Source: Clostridium yunnanense (lineage in GTDB: Bacteria > Bacillota > Clostridia > Clostridiales > Clostridiaceae). From it: a DNA stretch of 64,000 bases. Both the position numbers and the translations under genes were made by a program. The notes under the pieces were generated by a model that was not told the DNA's origin, made no database searches, and saw only the letters and a program-made list of their open reading frames with translations. Positions within the stretch are counted from its first letter, which is position 1; every line of letters begins with the position of its first letter. The stretch covers positions 62,001-126,000 of the forward strand of contig NZ_JAENHN010000006.1 of the NCBI RefSeq assembly GCF_016595795.1, in the 5' to 3' direction. Positions 1 through 11,516 of the stretch are shown here, piece after piece.

Positions 1-413
1 TAATCTACATTTTCATCATGAAAATACTTAAACATAGCTGCTGTTATTATTTCAAATTCTGTTGGACTATCATAACCGAGTCTAATCACTTCATCCACAG
101 CCACTTTAACCTCAGTAACTACTTTTGCTAAATCAGATTTAGGTATATTATTTTTATTAATCTGAATTCTCTCTTCAAACTCCTCAATATATGGGGAAGT
201 GTACATTCCAACCTTATACCCAGCCTCTATAAGGATTGAGGTTATCATTGATGTAGTTGACCCTTTTCCGTTTGTTCCTGCTATATGTATTGCTTTTAGC
301 TTTTTATGAGGAGAGCCAAGAAGCTCTAAAAGCTTCTCAGTTCTCTCCAAACCATAATTACTTCCAAACTTTGCAGTTTCAGTTATATATCTTATAGCTT
401 CATCATAATTCAT
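1..413 (-). CDS. folC: Folylpolyglutamate synthase / dihydrofolate synthase, N-terminal part
   Basis: This is the N-terminal part of a FolC-type Mur-ligase-like enzyme, which adds glutamate to folates in the cytoplasm. The reading frame starts at the ATG whose complement is at 411-413 and runs off the window edge, so the C-terminus is not visible. The start reads MNYDEAIRYI, and the family P-loop follows as HIAGTNGKGSTTSMI around residues 40-55, then YTSPYIEEFEERI, a conserved FolC stretch. It begins 14 bases after the valS stop codon on the same strand, so it is probably co-transcribed with valS, a pairing common in Firmicutes. Nothing looks broken in the visible part. Confidence 0.93.
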   Translation of the reverse strand, partial: MNYDEAIRYITETAKFGSNYGLERTEKLLELLGSPHKKLKAIHIAGTNGKGSTTSMITSILIEAGYKVGMYTSPYIEEFEERIQINKNNIPKSDLAKVVTEVKVAVDEVIRLGYDSPTEFEIITAAMFKYFHDENVD

Positions 414-427
414 AAGAGTGCCACCTA

Positions 428-3070
428 TTATAATGAACTAATTCTTGCAAGAACTGCTTCTAGCATTTCTTTATATTTTTCTCCCTTAGCTCTTTCAGCA
501 TCAACAACTTCTTTTGGTGCTTTATTTACAAAGCCTGGATTGTTTACTTTTTTCTCTACTCTTGTTATTTCGCCTTCTAATTTAGCCTTTTCTTTGTTAA
601 GTCTGTCTAGTTCCTTTTCTCTATCAACTAAGTCAAATAGCGGCATGAATAATTCTCCACCTTGAACTACAACTGATACAGCATTTTCAGGAACTTCTTT
701 TTTATCTGCAATGAACTCTACTTCTGAAGCAGACGCTAACTTTTCTATATATGATCTTCCATTTTCGAAAGCTCTTTTACTTTCATCAGCAATATATGCA
801 ATAACTTTAGCCTTTCTTGATGGAGGTACGTTCATTTCTGCTCTTATATTTCTTAATGATTTTATAGCTTCAATTATTAAAGTCATGTCCTTTTCTGCTA
901 TTTCATCATGAAGCTTTTCTTCATACACTGGCCACTTTGATATTGTTATTGATTCATACTGAGAATCTAAGTGAGTATATATTTCTTCAGTTATAAAAGG
1001 CATTACTGGGTGTAGAAGTTGCAATCCATTTGTAAGCACCTTAAATAATACATTGTATACAACACCTTTTGATTTTTCATCGTTACCGTATAAAACTGGT
1101 TTTGCAAGCTCTATATACCAGTCACAAAGCTCAGTCCACATAAAGTCATATATTTTTTGAAGAGCTATACCTAATTCAAAGTTTTCCATATTATCAGTTA
1201 CTTCTTTAACAATAGTATTAAGCTTTGAAAGAATATATCTATCTGCTAAGCTATATTCAGTACAGTCTTTATATTTATCCATAAGTTCTCTATCCAGGTT
1301 CATCATAACAAATCTTGAAGCATTCCAGATCTTATTTGCAAAGTTTCTTGCTGATTCAACTTTTTCTGGGAAGAATCTTATATCATTTCCTGGTGCATTA
1401 CCATTTACAAGCATAAATCTTAAAGCATCTGCACCATAAGTTTCGATTACATCTAGTGGATCTACACCATTTCCAAGAGATTTACTCATCTTTTTACCTT
1501 CAGAATCTCTTATGATTCCGTGGATTAATACATTCTCAAATGGAACTTCTCCCATGTTATGAATACCTGAGAATATCATTCTTGCTACCCAGAAGAAGAT
1601 TATATCGTAACCTGTAACTAATGTACTTGTTGGATAGAAATATTTTAAATCATCAGTTTTATCAGGCCATCCAAGTGTTGAGAAAGGCCATAGTGCTGAT
1701 GAGAACCAAGTATCAAGCACGTCTGTTTCCTGGTAAAGATTTTCTGAATTACATTTTGAACATGTTGTTGGAGTTCCTTCAGAAACCATTAGTTCTCCAC
1801 AATCTTTACAGTACCAAACTGGAATTCTATGTCCCCACCATAATTGTCTTGATATACACCAGTCTTGAATGTTTTCCATCCAGTTAAAATACGTCTTTTC
1901 AAATCTTTCAGGTATGAACTTTGTCTTCTTTTCTTTTACAGCCTCTACTGCTGGCTTTGCTAAAGATTCCATCTTAACATACCATTGTTTTGATATTATT
2001 GGTTCTATAACTGTGCTACATCTATCATGAGTTCCTACATTGTGGGTATGCGGCTTAATCTTTACTAAAAGACCTTGCTCGTCTAAATCTTTAACCATTT
2101 GCTTTCTAGCATCATATCTATCTAAACCTTGGTATTTGCCACCTAATTCGTTTATAGTACCCTTATCATCCATAACTCTAATTTGTGGAAGATTGTGTCT
2201 CTTTCCAACTTCATAGTCATTTGGATCATGTGCTGGAGTTATCTTAACTGCTCCAGTTCCAAACTCTATATCAACATAGTCATCTGCTACTACCGGAATT
2301 TCTCTTCCTACCAATGGTAATATTAAAGTTTTTCCTATTAAATGCTTGAATCTCTCATCATTTGGATTTACTGCAACAGCTGTATCTCCAAGTAAAGTTT
2401 CTGGTCTTGTTGTTGCAATCTCTAAGAATTCATTTGAATCCTTAACTGGGTATTTTATATGCCAGAAGCTTCCTTCTTGCTCTTCATATTCTATTTCAGC
2501 ATCTGATAAAGCTGTTTGGCATTTTGGACACCAGTTAGTTATTCTATTACCTTGGTATATAAGACCTTCATTATATAATTTTACGAATACATGCTTTACA
2601 GCTTTATTTAGATTTTCATCCATTGTGAAAGCTTCTCTTGTAAAATCAGCAGAGCACCCCATCTTTTTAAGCTGAGTTCTTATTCTTTCTCTGTATTCAT
2701 CAGTCCATTCCCAAACTTTTTCAAGGAAGGCCTCTCTTCCCATTTCCTTTTTCTTAAGACCTTGCTTTAACAATTCATTTTCTACTTTTACTTCAGTAGC
2801 TATACTTGCATGGTCCTCTCCAGGAAGCCATAAAGTACTGAAACCTTGCATTCTCTTAAATCTTATAAGCATATCTTGAAGAGTATTATCAAGTGCATGC
2901 CCTAAGTGAAGCTTACCAGTTATATTTGGTGGCGGCATTATTATTGTGTACGGCTTTTTATTTTTATCAACTTCTGGAGTAAAGTATTTCTTTTCCTCCC
3001 AAGTCTTGTATAGTCTTTCTTCAAATTCTTTTGGATTGTAGGTAGTTGCAATGTTTTTTTCTTCTAGCAT
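428..3070 (-). CDS. valS: Valyl-tRNA synthetase
   Basis: Class I aminoacyl-tRNA synthetase that charges tRNA-Val with valine. At 880 residues it has the usual length. The ATP-binding HIGH-type motif appears as HLGH near residue 56 ([16 protein letters not shown]) and the KMSKS loop as [10 protein letters not shown] near residue 520. The editing domain shows [13 protein letters not shown], and the protein ends in the lysine/glutamate-rich coiled coil typical of ValRS (about residues 810-880). A zinc-ribbon-like CKDCGELM...CSKCNSEN stretch sits near residue 420. The gene is preceded by a T-box leader on the same strand, so it should be induced by uncharged tRNA-Val. folC follows 14 bases downstream. 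Confidence 0.98.
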   Translation of the reverse strand: MLEEKNIATTYNPKEFEERLYKTWEEKKYFTPEVDKNKKPYTIIMPPPNITGKLHLGHALDNTLQDMLIRFKRMQGFSTLWLPGEDHASIATEVKVENELLKQGLKKKEMGREAFLEKVWEWTDEYRERIRTQLKKMGCSADFTREAFTMDENLNKAVKHVFVKLYNEGLIYQGNRITNWCPKCQTALSDAEIEYEEQEGSFWHIKYPVKDSNEFLEIATTRPETLLGDTAVAVNPNDERFKHLIGKTLILPLVGREIPVVADDYVDIEFGTGAVKITPAHDPNDYEVGKRHNLPQIRVMDDKGTINELGGKYQGLDRYDARKQMVKDLDEQGLLVKIKPHTHNVGTHDRCSTVIEPIISKQWYVKMESLAKPAVEAVKEKKTKFIPERFEKTYFNWMENIQDWCISRQLWWGHRIPVWYCKDCGELMVSEGTPTTCSKCNSENLYQETDVLDTWFSSALWPFSTLGWPDKTDDLKYFYPTSTLVTGYDIIFFWVARMIFSGIHNMGEVPFENVLIHGIIRDSEGKKMSKSLGNGVDPLDVIETYGADALRFMLVNGNAPGNDIRFFPEKVESARNFANKIWNASRFVMMNLDRELMDKYKDCTEYSLADRYILSKLNTIVKEVTDNMENFELGIALQKIYDFMWTELCDWYIELAKPVLYGNDEKSKGVVYNVLFKVLTNGLQLLHPVMPFITEEIYTHLDSQYESITISKWPVYEEKLHDEIAEKDMTLIIEAIKSLRNIRAEMNVPPSRKAKVIAYIADESKRAFENGRSYIEKLASASEVEFIADKKEVPENAVSVVVQGGELFMPLFDLVDREKELDRLNKEKAKLEGEITRVEKKVNNPGFVNKAPKEVVDAERAKGEKYKEMLEAVLARISSL

Positions 3071-3226
3071 CTAAGTTCCTCCTTAATTTCTAAGCAAATA
3101 AATTTTCTAAATGTTTTGTATAAAGATTTACAACATATTTTAGCTTCTAATCTTAAAATCCCATATGATTTACAAGTTTTTAGCAGTTACCAAATGTAGA
3201 TAAATCTTTTTAATAAAAAATGAAAT

Positions 3227-3560
3227 AAAAAAAGAGCCTTCATCCATAAAAGGACGAAGACTCGCGGTACCACCTTTTTTCTCTCAACCTTAGGTTAAGA
3301 GCTCTTTAACCTTTAACGATATCGCTACCGTCTCTGCCTACTCTAGAAATACCACTTATTACTATGGTCTTTTATATCTATAAAGTAAATATAAAATCAC
3401 AAGATAGTATAGATTATATTTCTTTTTGTTTCAGCAGAGAAGCTCAAAAGCTACCTTCAAAGCACACCATACGAAAAACCTTACAGCCTACGGATTTTTC
3501 TCTCTTACTATGTTCTATGCCTTTACTCCTCTTTTTCAAAGCTTTTACATATAAATTATA
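3227..3560 (-). promoter_or_regulatory. T-box leader of valS
   Basis: The minus strand carries the T-box signature GGTGGTACCGCG at 3263-3274, followed directly by an intrinsic terminator: a GC-rich stem closing with GGCTC and a run of seven T at 3227-3233. Upstream, to about 3560, lies a long leader compatible with stem I. I could not fix the specifier codon by eye; a valine codon is expected from the downstream gene. Uncharged tRNA pairing with the T-box bulge would favour the antiterminator. Confidence 0.93.
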
Positions 3561-3565
3561 GTAAT

Positions 3566-3593
3566 ATTATATTACAACATCATATTTTGTCAA
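3566..3593 (-). promoter_or_regulatory. Promoter of the valS T-box transcript
   Basis: On the minus strand a perfect -35 TTGACA (3588-3593) is followed after 16 bases by a perfect -10 TATAAT (3566-3571). The start would be near 3559, giving a leader of about 490 bases before valS. It lies just downstream of the stop codon of the activase gene, so valS need not depend on read-through. Confidence 0.85.
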
Positions 3594-3604
3594 CTATTGT
3601 GATA

Positions 3605-6600
3605 TTATTTTTTACTTGTTGCTACTTCTTCAAATACTTCTTTCTTTATTTCTTCATTTTCTTTAAGATTCTTAAAGGCTACAGAAAGCATTAATTTAAT
3701 TCTGTTTAACTGATTAACTTCTGAAGCACCTGGATCATAATCAATTGCAGTTATATTTGACATAGGGTATTTATGTCTTATAGCTTTTATCATACCCTTA
3801 CCTGTAACGTGGTTTGGCAGGCACGCAAATGGCTGCATGCAGATTACATTATTAACTCCACTTTCTATAAGTTCAAGCATTTCAGCTGTTAGGAACCAAC
3901 CTTCTCCTGTTTGATGTCCAAGAGATAATATTGTTGATGCAAGTTCTCCTAATTCTTTAATATGCTTTGGCGGAGAAAATCTTTTACTTCTTGCAAGTTC
4001 TTCCTTCATTGTGTTTCTGTATCTCTCCATAAACCATATAGCTGCATTAGATATTTCTCTTCCCATCTTACCAAAAGATAAGTACTTAGACTTAAAGTCT
4101 TGGTCATAAGCTGAGTAGAAGAAGAAATCAAGTAAATCTGGTACAACAGCTTCAGCACCTTCAGCTTCAAGAAGATTTACCACATCATTGTTAGCTGTTG
4201 GGTGGAATTTAACAAGTATCTCTCCTACAACTCCAACCTTTGGCTTTACTTCATCAGTTATATCGAAATCGTCAAATTCCCTTATTATATTCTTCACGTT
4301 ATTCTTAAATAATCTATGTCCACCTTTTATAACATTTTCCTTAGCTAGCTTATTCCACTTTTCATATAGAGCATTAGCTGATCCCTTAACTTTTTCATAT
4401 GGCCTAACCCTATATAGAACTCTCATTAAAAGATCTCCATAAACTAGTGCCATAAGTGCTTTGTCTAAAAGTTTTGGAGTTATCTTAAAGCCAGGTTGAG
4501 GTTCTAATCCTACTGCATTTAAAGATATTACTGGAATTCCTTGATAACCTGCTTCCCTTAATGCTTTCTTCAAGAAACCAACATAGTTAGTCGCTCTACA
4601 TCCACCACCAGTTTGAGTTATTATAACCGAAGTATTGTTTGGATCATACTTTCCTGACTTAAGAGCATGTATCATCTGTCCTACAACTATGATTGATGGA
4701 TAGCAAGCATCATTATTTACAAATTTTAATCCTTCTTCAACAGCTTGTTTATCTGTAGACGGCAGTACTTCCATATTGTAGCCACTTGCTCTAAAAGCTT
4801 CTTGTACTATCTCAAAATGTATTGGTGACATTTGCGGAGCCAAAATCGTATGAGTTTTTCTCATTTCTTTAGTGAAAGGAACTGTGTGATAACTTGTATC
4901 CTCTTTGTGTGGAACATAGCCATTTCTTTCTCTTTCCTCTAAAGCTGCTTTTAAAGATCTTATTCTTATCTTAATAGCTCCCAAATTATTACCTTCATCT
5001 ATCTTTAATACTGTATATATCTTACCATCACTTGCCAAAATCTCTTGAACTTGATCAGTTGTTACTGCATCTAGTCCACAACCAAAAGAATTAAGCTGGA
5101 TTAACTCAAGATTTTCTTGAGTAGCTACAAAGCTTGCAGCTGAATATAATCTTGAATGATAAACCCATTGGTCTACAACTCTAAGAGGTCTTTGAACTTT
5201 TCCTAGATGACTTACACTATCTTCAGTAAGAACAGCCATACCAAAACTTGTAATAACATCTGGTATACCATGGTTTATTTCTGGATCTATATGGTATGGT
5301 CTACCAGCAAGTACTATTCCTTTCTTACCAGTCTTCTGTAAGTATTCCAGTACTTCTTCGCCTTTTGCTTGGATATCCCTCTTATACTGCTCTCTTTCTT
5401 CCCAAGCAGCATCGATAGCTTCTTTTGCTTCAGCAGCTGTTACTCCAAAGCTCTTAAATTCATCTTCAATTCTCTTATAAAGTCTTTCTTTATTGTTAAG
5501 TGAGAAGAAAGGATTCATATAGTTTATATCTTTTTCCTTAATAACATCCATATTATTCTTTATAACTTCTGGGTATGAAGTAACTATAGGACAATTATAA
5601 TTGTTGTTAGCTTCTTTAAACTCTTTTTGTTCAAAAGCAACACTTGGATAGAATATATTCTTTATTCCTCTTTCTATTAATGCCTCTATATGTCCATGAA
5701 CTATTTTTGCAGGGTAACAAGCTGATTCTGAAGGTATTGATTCTATACCCATTTCATAAATTTTCTTTGATGAAATTGGTGAAAGTTCAACTCTAAAACC
5801 TAGCTTAGTCAACATTGTGAACCAAAACGGATAATTTTCGTAGAAATTTAATACCCTAGGAACTCCTATAGTACCTCTCTTCGCTTCATCCTTCTTAAGC
5901 GGTCTGTAGCTAAAGGTTCTTTTAAGTTTATAGTCATATAAATTTGGTATATCATTCTTCTTCTTATCTTTGCCTAATGGTCTTTCACATCTATTACCTG
6001 ATATGTACTCTTCATCCGTAGAGAATTTGTTAATAGTTAAAAGACAATTATTTCCACAAAGTCCACATCTTCTTAAATCAGTGTCTATAGTAAAACTTTC
6101 TAATTGTTCTCTTTCAAGAAGAGTTGTTTTTCTTCCTTCTTCTAATCTTTCCTTAGCTATTATAGCAGCTCCAAAAGCTCCCATAAGACCAGCTATATCA
6201 GGTCTTACGGCTTCTCTTTCAGATAATAGTTCAAATCCTCTAAGTACTGCGTCATTATAGAAAGTACCACCTTGAACAATTATCTTCTTTCCTAATTCCT
6301 TAGGATCTCTTATCTTTATAACTTTGAAAACCGCATTTTTTATTACGGAATAAGAAAGTCCAGCAGATATATCTCCAACTAAAGCACCTTCTTTTTGTGC
6401 TTGTTTAACTCTTGAGTTCATAAATACTGTACATCTTGAACCAAGATCAACGGGTTGTTCAGATAAAACAGCTTCCTTAGCAAAATCAGCTATTTCCATA
6501 TTTAAAGAGTTAGCAAAAGTTTCTATAAAAGACCCACAACCTGATGAACAAGCTTCATTAAGCAGGATACTATCTATTACCCCGTTCTTTATCTTAAAAC

Positions 6601-7879
6601 ATTTCATATCCTGTCCACCTATGTCTAATATAAAATCAACACCAGGTAAGAAATGTTCTGCAGCCTTGTAATGAGCTATTGTTTCTATTTCACCTATATC
6701 AATATGAAGAGCTGCCTTAATTAGACTTTCTCCATAACCAGTAACTGTAGAGTTCGCAATTTCAACATCTGCCGGAAGCTTTGAATAAAGGTCATTTAAT
6801 ACACCTATGACTCTATTTAAAGGACTGCCTTGGTTACTTCCATAATAAGAATAAAGTATCTCATTATCTTCGCTAATCAATACCACTTTAGTGGTTGTTG
6901 ACCCAGCATCAATTCCTAAATATGCCTTACCAGAGTAACTATCCATATCTCTCTTCTTTGCTGTAGCCTTATCATGTCTTGCTTTAAACTCATCATAATC
7001 CTTTTGATCAGCAAAAAGTGGTGCCAATCTTTCTATTTCAGCTGTTTGCATAGTTTTTATTTCACTAACTTTTTCTAACAACTTTTTATAAGATATCAGC
7101 TTATCTTCCTTTGATGATAAAGCTGCTCCCATAGCAACAAATAACTGAGAATTTTCCGGGAATATTATCTGTTCTTCAGTTAGATTTAATGTTTCTATAA
7201 ATCTTTGTCTAAGCTCTGATAAAAAGTACAGTGGACCTCCTAAGAACGCCACCTTACCTCTTATTGGTTTTCCACAGGCAAGTCCACTAATAGTTTGAGT
7301 AACTACCGCCTGAAAAATTGAAGCTGCTATATCTTCTTTTCTAGCTCCTTCGTTCAATAATGGTTGTACATCTGTTTTAGCAAAAACGCCACATCTTGCT
7401 GCTATTGGGTATATAACAGAATGTAGCTTAGCCATATCATTTAAACCGCTTGCATCCGTTTTAAGCAGTGATGCCATCTGATCTATAAAAGCACCTGTTC
7501 CACCAGCACAACTTCCATTCATTCTCTGTTCCAAATTGCCATCAAAATATGTTATCTTAGCGTCTTCTCCACCAAGCTCAATTACAACATCAGTCTCTGG
7601 AATGTAGCTTTCTACAGTTTTAGTACATGCAATTACTTCTTGTATGAAAGTTATATCAAGCCATTTGGAAACTGAAAGTCCACCAGAACCGGTTACATTT
7701 ACAGTAACATCGACATCTTTTACGTGCTTATAGCCATCTCTTATAAGTGCTATTATAGTACTTCTTATATCTGAAAAGTGCCTCTTATACTTGCTATAGA
7801 CTATGTTATCTCTGTTATCAAGCAACACCATCTTAACAGTTGTAGAACCAACATCAAGTCCCATATGAAACTTTGTCAT
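3605..7879 (-). CDS. Giant acyl-CoA dehydratase activase-related protein (two BadF/BcrA-type ATPase domains plus DUF2229)
   Basis: A 1424-residue cytoplasmic protein with two tandem ASKHA-fold ATPase domains. Each has the phosphate-binding opener ([14 protein letters not shown] at residue 7, [14 protein letters not shown] near 323) and the cluster-binding region ([10 protein letters not shown] near 124, [10 protein letters not shown] near 443). Such domains resemble the iron-sulfur activators of 2-hydroxyacyl-CoA dehydratases, which use ATP to inject an electron. A cysteine cluster ([10 protein letters not shown]) lies near residue 610, followed by a DUF2229-like region and a dehydratase-like C-terminal half ([10 protein letters not shown]). 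The fusion is a recognised clostridial family whose substrate is not established. Start: GGAGATGAG precedes the ATG. It stands alone, with no dehydratase subunits next to it. Confidence 0.88.
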   Translation of the reverse strand: MTKFHMGLDVGSTTVKMVLLDNRDNIVYSKYKRHFSDIRSTIIALIRDGYKHVKDVDVTVNVTGSGGLSVSKWLDITFIQEVIACTKTVESYIPETDVVIELGGEDAKITYFDGNLEQRMNGSCAGGTGAFIDQMASLLKTDASGLNDMAKLHSVIYPIAARCGVFAKTDVQPLLNEGARKEDIAASIFQAVVTQTISGLACGKPIRGKVAFLGGPLYFLSELRQRFIETLNLTEEQIIFPENSQLFVAMGAALSSKEDKLISYKKLLEKVSEIKTMQTAEIERLAPLFADQKDYDEFKARHDKATAKKRDMDSYSGKAYLGIDAGSTTTKVVLISEDNEILYSYYGSNQGSPLNRVIGVLNDLYSKLPADVEIANSTVTGYGESLIKAALHIDIGEIETIAHYKAAEHFLPGVDFILDIGGQDMKCFKIKNGVIDSILLNEACSSGCGSFIETFANSLNMEIADFAKEAVLSEQPVDLGSRCTVFMNSRVKQAQKEGALVGDISAGLSYSVIKNAVFKVIKIRDPKELGKKIIVQGGTFYNDAVLRGFELLSEREAVRPDIAGLMGAFGAAIIAKERLEEGRKTTLLEREQLESFTIDTDLRRCGLCGNNCLLTINKFSTDEEYISGNRCERPLGKDKKKNDIPNLYDYKLKRTFSYRPLKKDEAKRGTIGVPRVLNFYENYPFWFTMLTKLGFRVELSPISSKKIYEMGIESIPSESACYPAKIVHGHIEALIERGIKNIFYPSVAFEQKEFKEANNNYNCPIVTSYPEVIKNNMDVIKEKDINYMNPFFSLNNKERLYKRIEDEFKSFGVTAAEAKEAIDAAWEEREQYKRDIQAKGEEVLEYLQKTGKKGIVLAGRPYHIDPEINHGIPDVITSFGMAVLTEDSVSHLGKVQRPLRVVDQWVYHSRLYSAASFVATQENLELIQLNSFGCGLDAVTTDQVQEILASDGKIYTVLKIDEGNNLGAIKIRIRSLKAALEERERNGYVPHKEDTSYHTVPFTKEMRKTHTILAPQMSPIHFEIVQEAFRASGYNMEVLPSTDKQAVEEGLKFVNNDACYPSIIVVGQMIHALKSGKYDPNNTSVIITQTGGGCRATNYVGFLKKALREAGYQGIPVISLNAVGLEPQPGFKITPKLLDKALMALVYGDLLMRVLYRVRPYEKVKGSANALYEKWNKLAKENVIKGGHRLFKNNVKNIIREFDDFDITDEVKPKVGVVGEILVKFHPTANNDVVNLLEAEGAEAVVPDLLDFFFYSAYDQDFKSKYLSFGKMGREISNAAIWFMERYRNTMKEELARSKRFSPPKHIKELGELASTILSLGHQTGEGWFLTAEMLELIESGVNNVICMQPFACLPNHVTGKGMIKAIRHKYPMSNITAIDYDPGASEVNQLNRIKLMLSVAFKNLKENEEIKKEVFEEVATSKK

Positions 7880-8064
7880 ATTCTCATCTCCAAACTAATA
7901 ATAATAAGTAAATATAAATAATATAAATAATATCATTATTATATTATAAAATATTTTCGTTAATTATGTAAGTAATATTTTTTTACATGAATATTCTTAT
8001 ATCCTATGTCAATAATTATTAAAGAGAATAATTACATTTGTTGTAAAAGTATTGGAGGATTTTT

Positions 8065-8421
8065 ATGAGTAGTTTTGTTAAAGGCAATGAACTTTATAAC
8101 AGTAAAAATTATGGGGAAGCCCTCTCCTATTATATCAAAGCTATAGAAGAAAAGGATAATGAGCCTTATTCCTACTACAATGCAAGTGTTTGTTATATAA
8201 AACTCAAGGATTTCTCAAGGGCAATTGATATGCTTAGTAAAGCCATTGACTTAAATTTAGATGCCAAATATTTTTTTAACTTAGCTTATTGTTATTCTAT
8301 GATTAATAGTCCTCAAAAAGCACTACGTTATTTCAATATGGCTTGGGCATTAGATAACAGCGACAAGGATTGTGAAAAGGCAATTAATCTAATTGTTAAT
8401 AAATACAAAAAAGCACCTTAA
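8065..8421 (+). CDS. Small TPR-repeat protein
   Basis: A 118-residue protein made almost entirely of tetratricopeptide repeats, about three: residues 2-35 (GNELYNSKNYGEALSYYIKA), 36-69 (YYNASVCYIKLKDFSRAIDM) and 70-103 (FNLAYCYSMINSPQKALRYF). There is no signal peptide or membrane segment, so it is probably a cytoplasmic scaffold; no partner is evident from the neighbours. GGAGG lies just before the ATG. The last codons double as the first arm of a terminator shared with the convergent transglutaminase gene. Specific function unknown. Confidence 0.85.
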   Translation: MSSFVKGNELYNSKNYGEALSYYIKAIEEKDNEPYSYYNASVCYIKLKDFSRAIDMLSKAIDLNLDAKYFFNLAYCYSMINSPQKALRYFNMAWALDNSDKDCEKAINLIVNKYKKAP

Positions 8422-8436
8422 AGTTAGGTGCTTTTT
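8407..8436. terminator. Bidirectional terminator overlapping two convergent stop codons
   Basis: An 11-bp stem (AAAAAGCACCT / AGGTGCTTTTT, loop of seven) flanked by A and T runs sits exactly between the plus-strand TPR gene and the minus-strand transglutaminase gene. The first arm encodes the last residues of the TPR protein and the second arm reaches the stop codon of the opposing gene. Confidence 0.9.
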
Positions 8437-9604
8437 ACCATTCTCCTGCTACTTTTTCGATTTTATGATCGTTATAAAATCTTTTAGAATCAAAATAACT
8501 TCCAGCTTTATAAAAAGTAGTATCTACCGTAATCCAACGATTTTCTTCTTTCAAATAGACTTCATTCCAGGCATGATTTACCCATTGTTCACCATTATAT
8601 CCTTGACCTATAACCAATCTGACTTTAAGGTTTGCAGCTCTTGCCATTGCTACATAAAGACATGAGTAATCAAAGCAAATACCTGTTCTTGTCTCATAAG
8701 TAGGTATAGCTCCGGACTGTACTCTAAAGTTATTGCTAAGTATTTCATTAGCTTTATTATCATCATATTCTATGTTTGTACCAATCCAGGCATACAAAGA
8801 CTTAGCTTTTTCTTTGTCACTGCTTTTAAATCTAGTAAGTTTTAAAGCCTCTTGATTTATTGTTTCATTTGATTTAATACCTTGTTCTAAGGTTACGCCA
8901 TTATAATAAACTACTTCTCTTGCGTTTGTACTCTTGCTACTACTTTTACTATTTTGATTTTCATCAACTTTTACTACCTTTATCTTAAGAGAGTCATTTA
9001 AAACTCTTGGTATTTCTTTTACTATAGGAGAAGTTGTAATAGGATTTATTACATTTTTGCTTATAGTTTTGTATATAGCACTTCCATTGATTGATTTTTT
9101 TACTTCACTAGGAAAGTTAAGGTAGCTTACAAAATTCAAAGATATACAGATAACTATTAAAAATATAATAGCTCTTGGCAATGCGAATATAGCTCCTATA
9201 AATCCCCTAAATACGTTTCCTTTTTTCTGAGAATACCTACTCAATATATCAATAAAAGGTTGTACTGTGAGCTTGTTTAATATCCTTATTATAATAAATA
9301 TTATATTATACACTAAATAAATTATAATCAAAAAAACTGCATAATAGCTTATCTGCCGATATCCATTTAAGATAGTATCTAAGTAATCTGATAAGGTACT
9401 TAAATAATCTACAATTTTAGGTAATAATTCTTGTTTAGAACAATAAATTACTGCAAGAACTATTGATAAAAATAGAGCTATACTTTTTTCTATATCAAGT
9501 ATTTCTTCCATAGCATCTTCTGAACTAAATTTGTTCACGAAACCTGCTATTACAGGTATTACAAACACAGCTATAAGTATAAGATTTGTAGTATTAAAAT
9601 TCAT
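8435..9604 (-). CDS. Membrane protein with CvpA-like N-terminus and transglutaminase-like C-terminus
   Basis: The N-terminal 170 residues carry about four or five hydrophobic segments (residues 4-24, 40-60, 90-112, 140-165) and resemble CvpA-type membrane regions. The C-terminal part has a transglutaminase-like core: the cysteine in TRTGICFDYSCL, the histidine in WVNHAWNEVYL and the aspartate in WITVDTTFY form the expected triad. Such proteins probably cleave or cross-link peptides at the cell surface; the substrate is unknown. GGAGTAG is 9 bases before the second of two closely spaced ATGs (9604), so I prefer it; the first ATG (9610) touches the recX stop. Likely an operon with recX and the M16 peptidase. 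Confidence 0.82.
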   Translation of the reverse strand: MNFNTTNLILIAVFVIPVIAGFVNKFSSEDAMEEILDIEKSIALFLSIVLAVIYCSKQELLPKIVDYLSTLSDYLDTILNGYRQISYYAVFLIIIYLVYNIIFIIIRILNKLTVQPFIDILSRYSQKKGNVFRGFIGAIFALPRAIIFLIVICISLNFVSYLNFPSEVKKSINGSAIYKTISKNVINPITTSPIVKEIPRVLNDSLKIKVVKVDENQNSKSSSKSTNAREVVYYNGVTLEQGIKSNETINQEALKLTRFKSSDKEKAKSLYAWIGTNIEYDDNKANEILSNNFRVQSGAIPTYETRTGICFDYSCLYVAMARAANLKVRLVIGQGYNGEQWVNHAWNEVYLKEENRWITVDTTFYKAGSYFDSKRFYNDHKIEKVAGEW

Positions 9605-9610
9605 AATCAT

Positions 9611-10252
9611 CTACTCCATAAATTGATCACTTTTCATTACCTTCTTTATCAATCTATTAATCATATCAAAATCATATCCCTTTGATGCCATAAACCTAAA
9701 TAGCTTTTGTGATATTTTTAATGTATCTGATTCTCTCTTTATTAAAGAATCATACTTTTTTTTACAAAGTGTATAGGCACCCTCTTGTTCTCTATCTGTA
9801 TCTATATTATTGATCTTATCCTTTAATAGTTCTTCTGAAACACCTTTTCTTAATAAACTATAATAAATTTTATTCTTTCCCTGATTACCTATCTTATCTT
9901 TTAAATACATTTCAGTATATAATTTATCATCTAAAAAATTGTATTCTTTTAAAAAATCTAATGTTCTTTTAATCAAATTTTCTGGAAAAGCTTTTGCTAT
10001 TAGTTTATCTCTTATCTCTTTCTCAGTCTTATAAGTTCTTTCAATTGTCTTTAATGCAGCATTTTTACATTTAATAAAATCTTCTTCTTCGATTATTGTT
10101 TTTATTCTCTCTACATCAACTTTTTCATCTTTTCTAAGACCGTATCTATAAATCAACTCTGCATCACAGCCAAAAGAAAATTCTTCATCAATGAATACAT
10201 TTACTCTTTTAGGATTCTTTTTTTGCACCTCTATACCAGTGATTTTACTCAT
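9611..10252 (-). CDS. recX: Recombination regulator RecX
   Basis: A 213-residue all-helical protein typical of RecX, which binds RecA filaments and modulates recombination. Family features are the N-terminal ITGIEVQKKNPKRVNVFIDEE, the RTYKTEKEIRDKLIAKAFP block and the later FLKEYNFLDDKLYTEMYLKDK block. It overlaps the 3' end of the M16 peptidase gene by eight bases, a sign of translational coupling. recA itself is not in the window. Lysine-rich but otherwise unremarkable; length is within the usual range. Confidence 0.93.
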   Translation of the reverse strand: MSKITGIEVQKKNPKRVNVFIDEEFSFGCDAELIYRYGLRKDEKVDVERIKTIIEEEDFIKCKNAALKTIERTYKTEKEIRDKLIAKAFPENLIKRTLDFLKEYNFLDDKLYTEMYLKDKIGNQGKNKIYYSLLRKGVSEELLKDKINNIDTDREQEGAYTLCKKKYDSLIKRESDTLKISQKLFRFMASKGYDFDMINRLIKKVMKSDQFME

Positions 10253-11516
10253 CTAAATCCTCTGCTTCCTTATCTGCGTCTGATCTTAAAATATGAATTG
10301 TAGGGTTATTGAAGATCTTTCTTGCAATATCATATAAATCTACATTTTCTATATGATTAAGCCTTTCCATATCATGTATAAATTCATCTATTGGTTCTTC
10401 TTCAAGAACTTGATTAAGTACATAACTTGAGAGCTCCGAGCTATCGTCTAGAGTAGATACCACTGCAGTTTTATGAACCTTTTTCATTAGTTCTATGGTG
10501 CTCTTAGGAAAAGGAATTTCCTCTGTTTTTATCTTTTCTATACAGTCATTTATAGCACTAAGAGCTTCTTCGATATTCTCATCTTCAACCGAAGTAAATA
10601 TATATAAAGTTCTAATATCATTTCCTAAATCTAAGTTAGTGTAGATATCGTATGCAAGTCCCCTATCCTCCCTAAGCTCTCTAAAAAGTATAGAATTAGC
10701 ACTTTCACCAAATTTGTGATTAAGAATCTTTAGAGCCAGTTCTTCATCTTTGTCTATATTATCTAAAGTATATAAATATGTTATAGTGCTTAACTCTATA
10801 TCCCTTTTATACGTAGTTACGGTAACTTCCTTATTCTTTTCAAATTCTATTTCATCTTTATTATTTAAGCTGCCATTCCATGCACCAAAAAATTTAGAAA
10901 TCAGTGATATAGCTTCTTCATGATCATAAGATGAAACAATTGTTATTGTAGTATTATCTGGAGTGTAAAATTTATTATAAAAACTTAGTAAATCCTCACT
11001 AGTGAACCTAATTACACTTTCTTCATCTCCACTTATATCATATCTTAAAGGACTATACTCAAAAGCAATTTCATTAATTCTCTTGAAACTCAAATCTTCA
11101 ATATCATCTTTACTGGTTTTTATTTCAGCTAGAATGACTCCTCTTTCTTTCTCAAGTTCTTCTTTATCAAATGTTGATTCTATAACCATATCTCCAAGAA
11201 GTTCTATTGCTTTCTCAATCTCCTCCTGAAGACAAGTCACACTATAAACAGTGGAGCAAAAATCAGTGTATGCATTATACTCTCCACCTAAAAACTCCAA
11301 CTCATCATTCAAAGTTTTATTATCTCTTGTCTTAGTTCCTTTAAACAACATATGTTCAATGAAATGTGCCACACCTTTTTCATTGATTCCTTCATTTAGT
11401 GAGCCAACCTTAACCCCTACATTTATAGAAGCAAGTTGGGTATCTTTTTTTATTGTAATTACATTAAGCCCATTATTAAGCTTTGTAGCTTTACTGTCCA
11501 AATTCAATTTATACAT
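10245..11516 (-). CDS. M16-family zinc peptidase
   Basis: A single-domain-pair insulinase-type peptidase of 423 residues. The inverted zinc motif HxxEH is visible as HFIEHMLFKGT near residue 50, with the third ligand in the downstream EKERGVILAEI. The second half (LREDRGLAYDIYTNLD) matches the substrate-binding M16 C-terminal half. The chosen ATG at 11516 has GGAGA six bases upstream; an in-frame codon at 11546 has no such site. Bacillus carries a pair of such proteins next to an SDR reductase (ymfF-ymfH-ymfI); here only one is present, and an SDR gene lies 2.5 kb away. Substrate unknown. Confidence 0.92.
   Translation of the reverse strand: MYKLNLDSKATKLNNGLNVITIKKDTQLASINVGVKVGSLNEGINEKGVAHFIEHMLFKGTKTRDNKTLNDELEFLGGEYNAYTDFCSTVYSVTCLQEEIEKAIELLGDMVIESTFDKEELEKERGVILAEIKTSKDDIEDLSFKRINEIAFEYSPLRYDISGDEESVIRFTSEDLLSFYNKFYTPDNTTITIVSSYDHEEAISLISKFFGAWNGSLNNKDEIEFEKNKEVTVTTYKRDIELSTITYLYTLDNIDKDEELALKILNHKFGESANSILFRELREDRGLAYDIYTNLDLGNDIRTLYIFTSVEDENIEEALSAINDCIEKIKTEEIPFPKSTIELMKKVHKTAVVSTLDDSSELSSYVLNQVLEEEPIDEFIHDMERLNHIENVDLYDIARKIFNNPTIHILRSDADKEAEDLDE

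Noticed and set aside
5970-6260. Antisense open frames within the activase and other long genes
   Set aside because: They mirror the codon pattern of the real gene on the other strand and lack ribosome sites and family motifs.
3605-7879. A frameshifted or fused pair of separate activase genes
   Set aside because: The double-domain giant form is a known clostridial family and the frame is uninterrupted with domains in the usual order.
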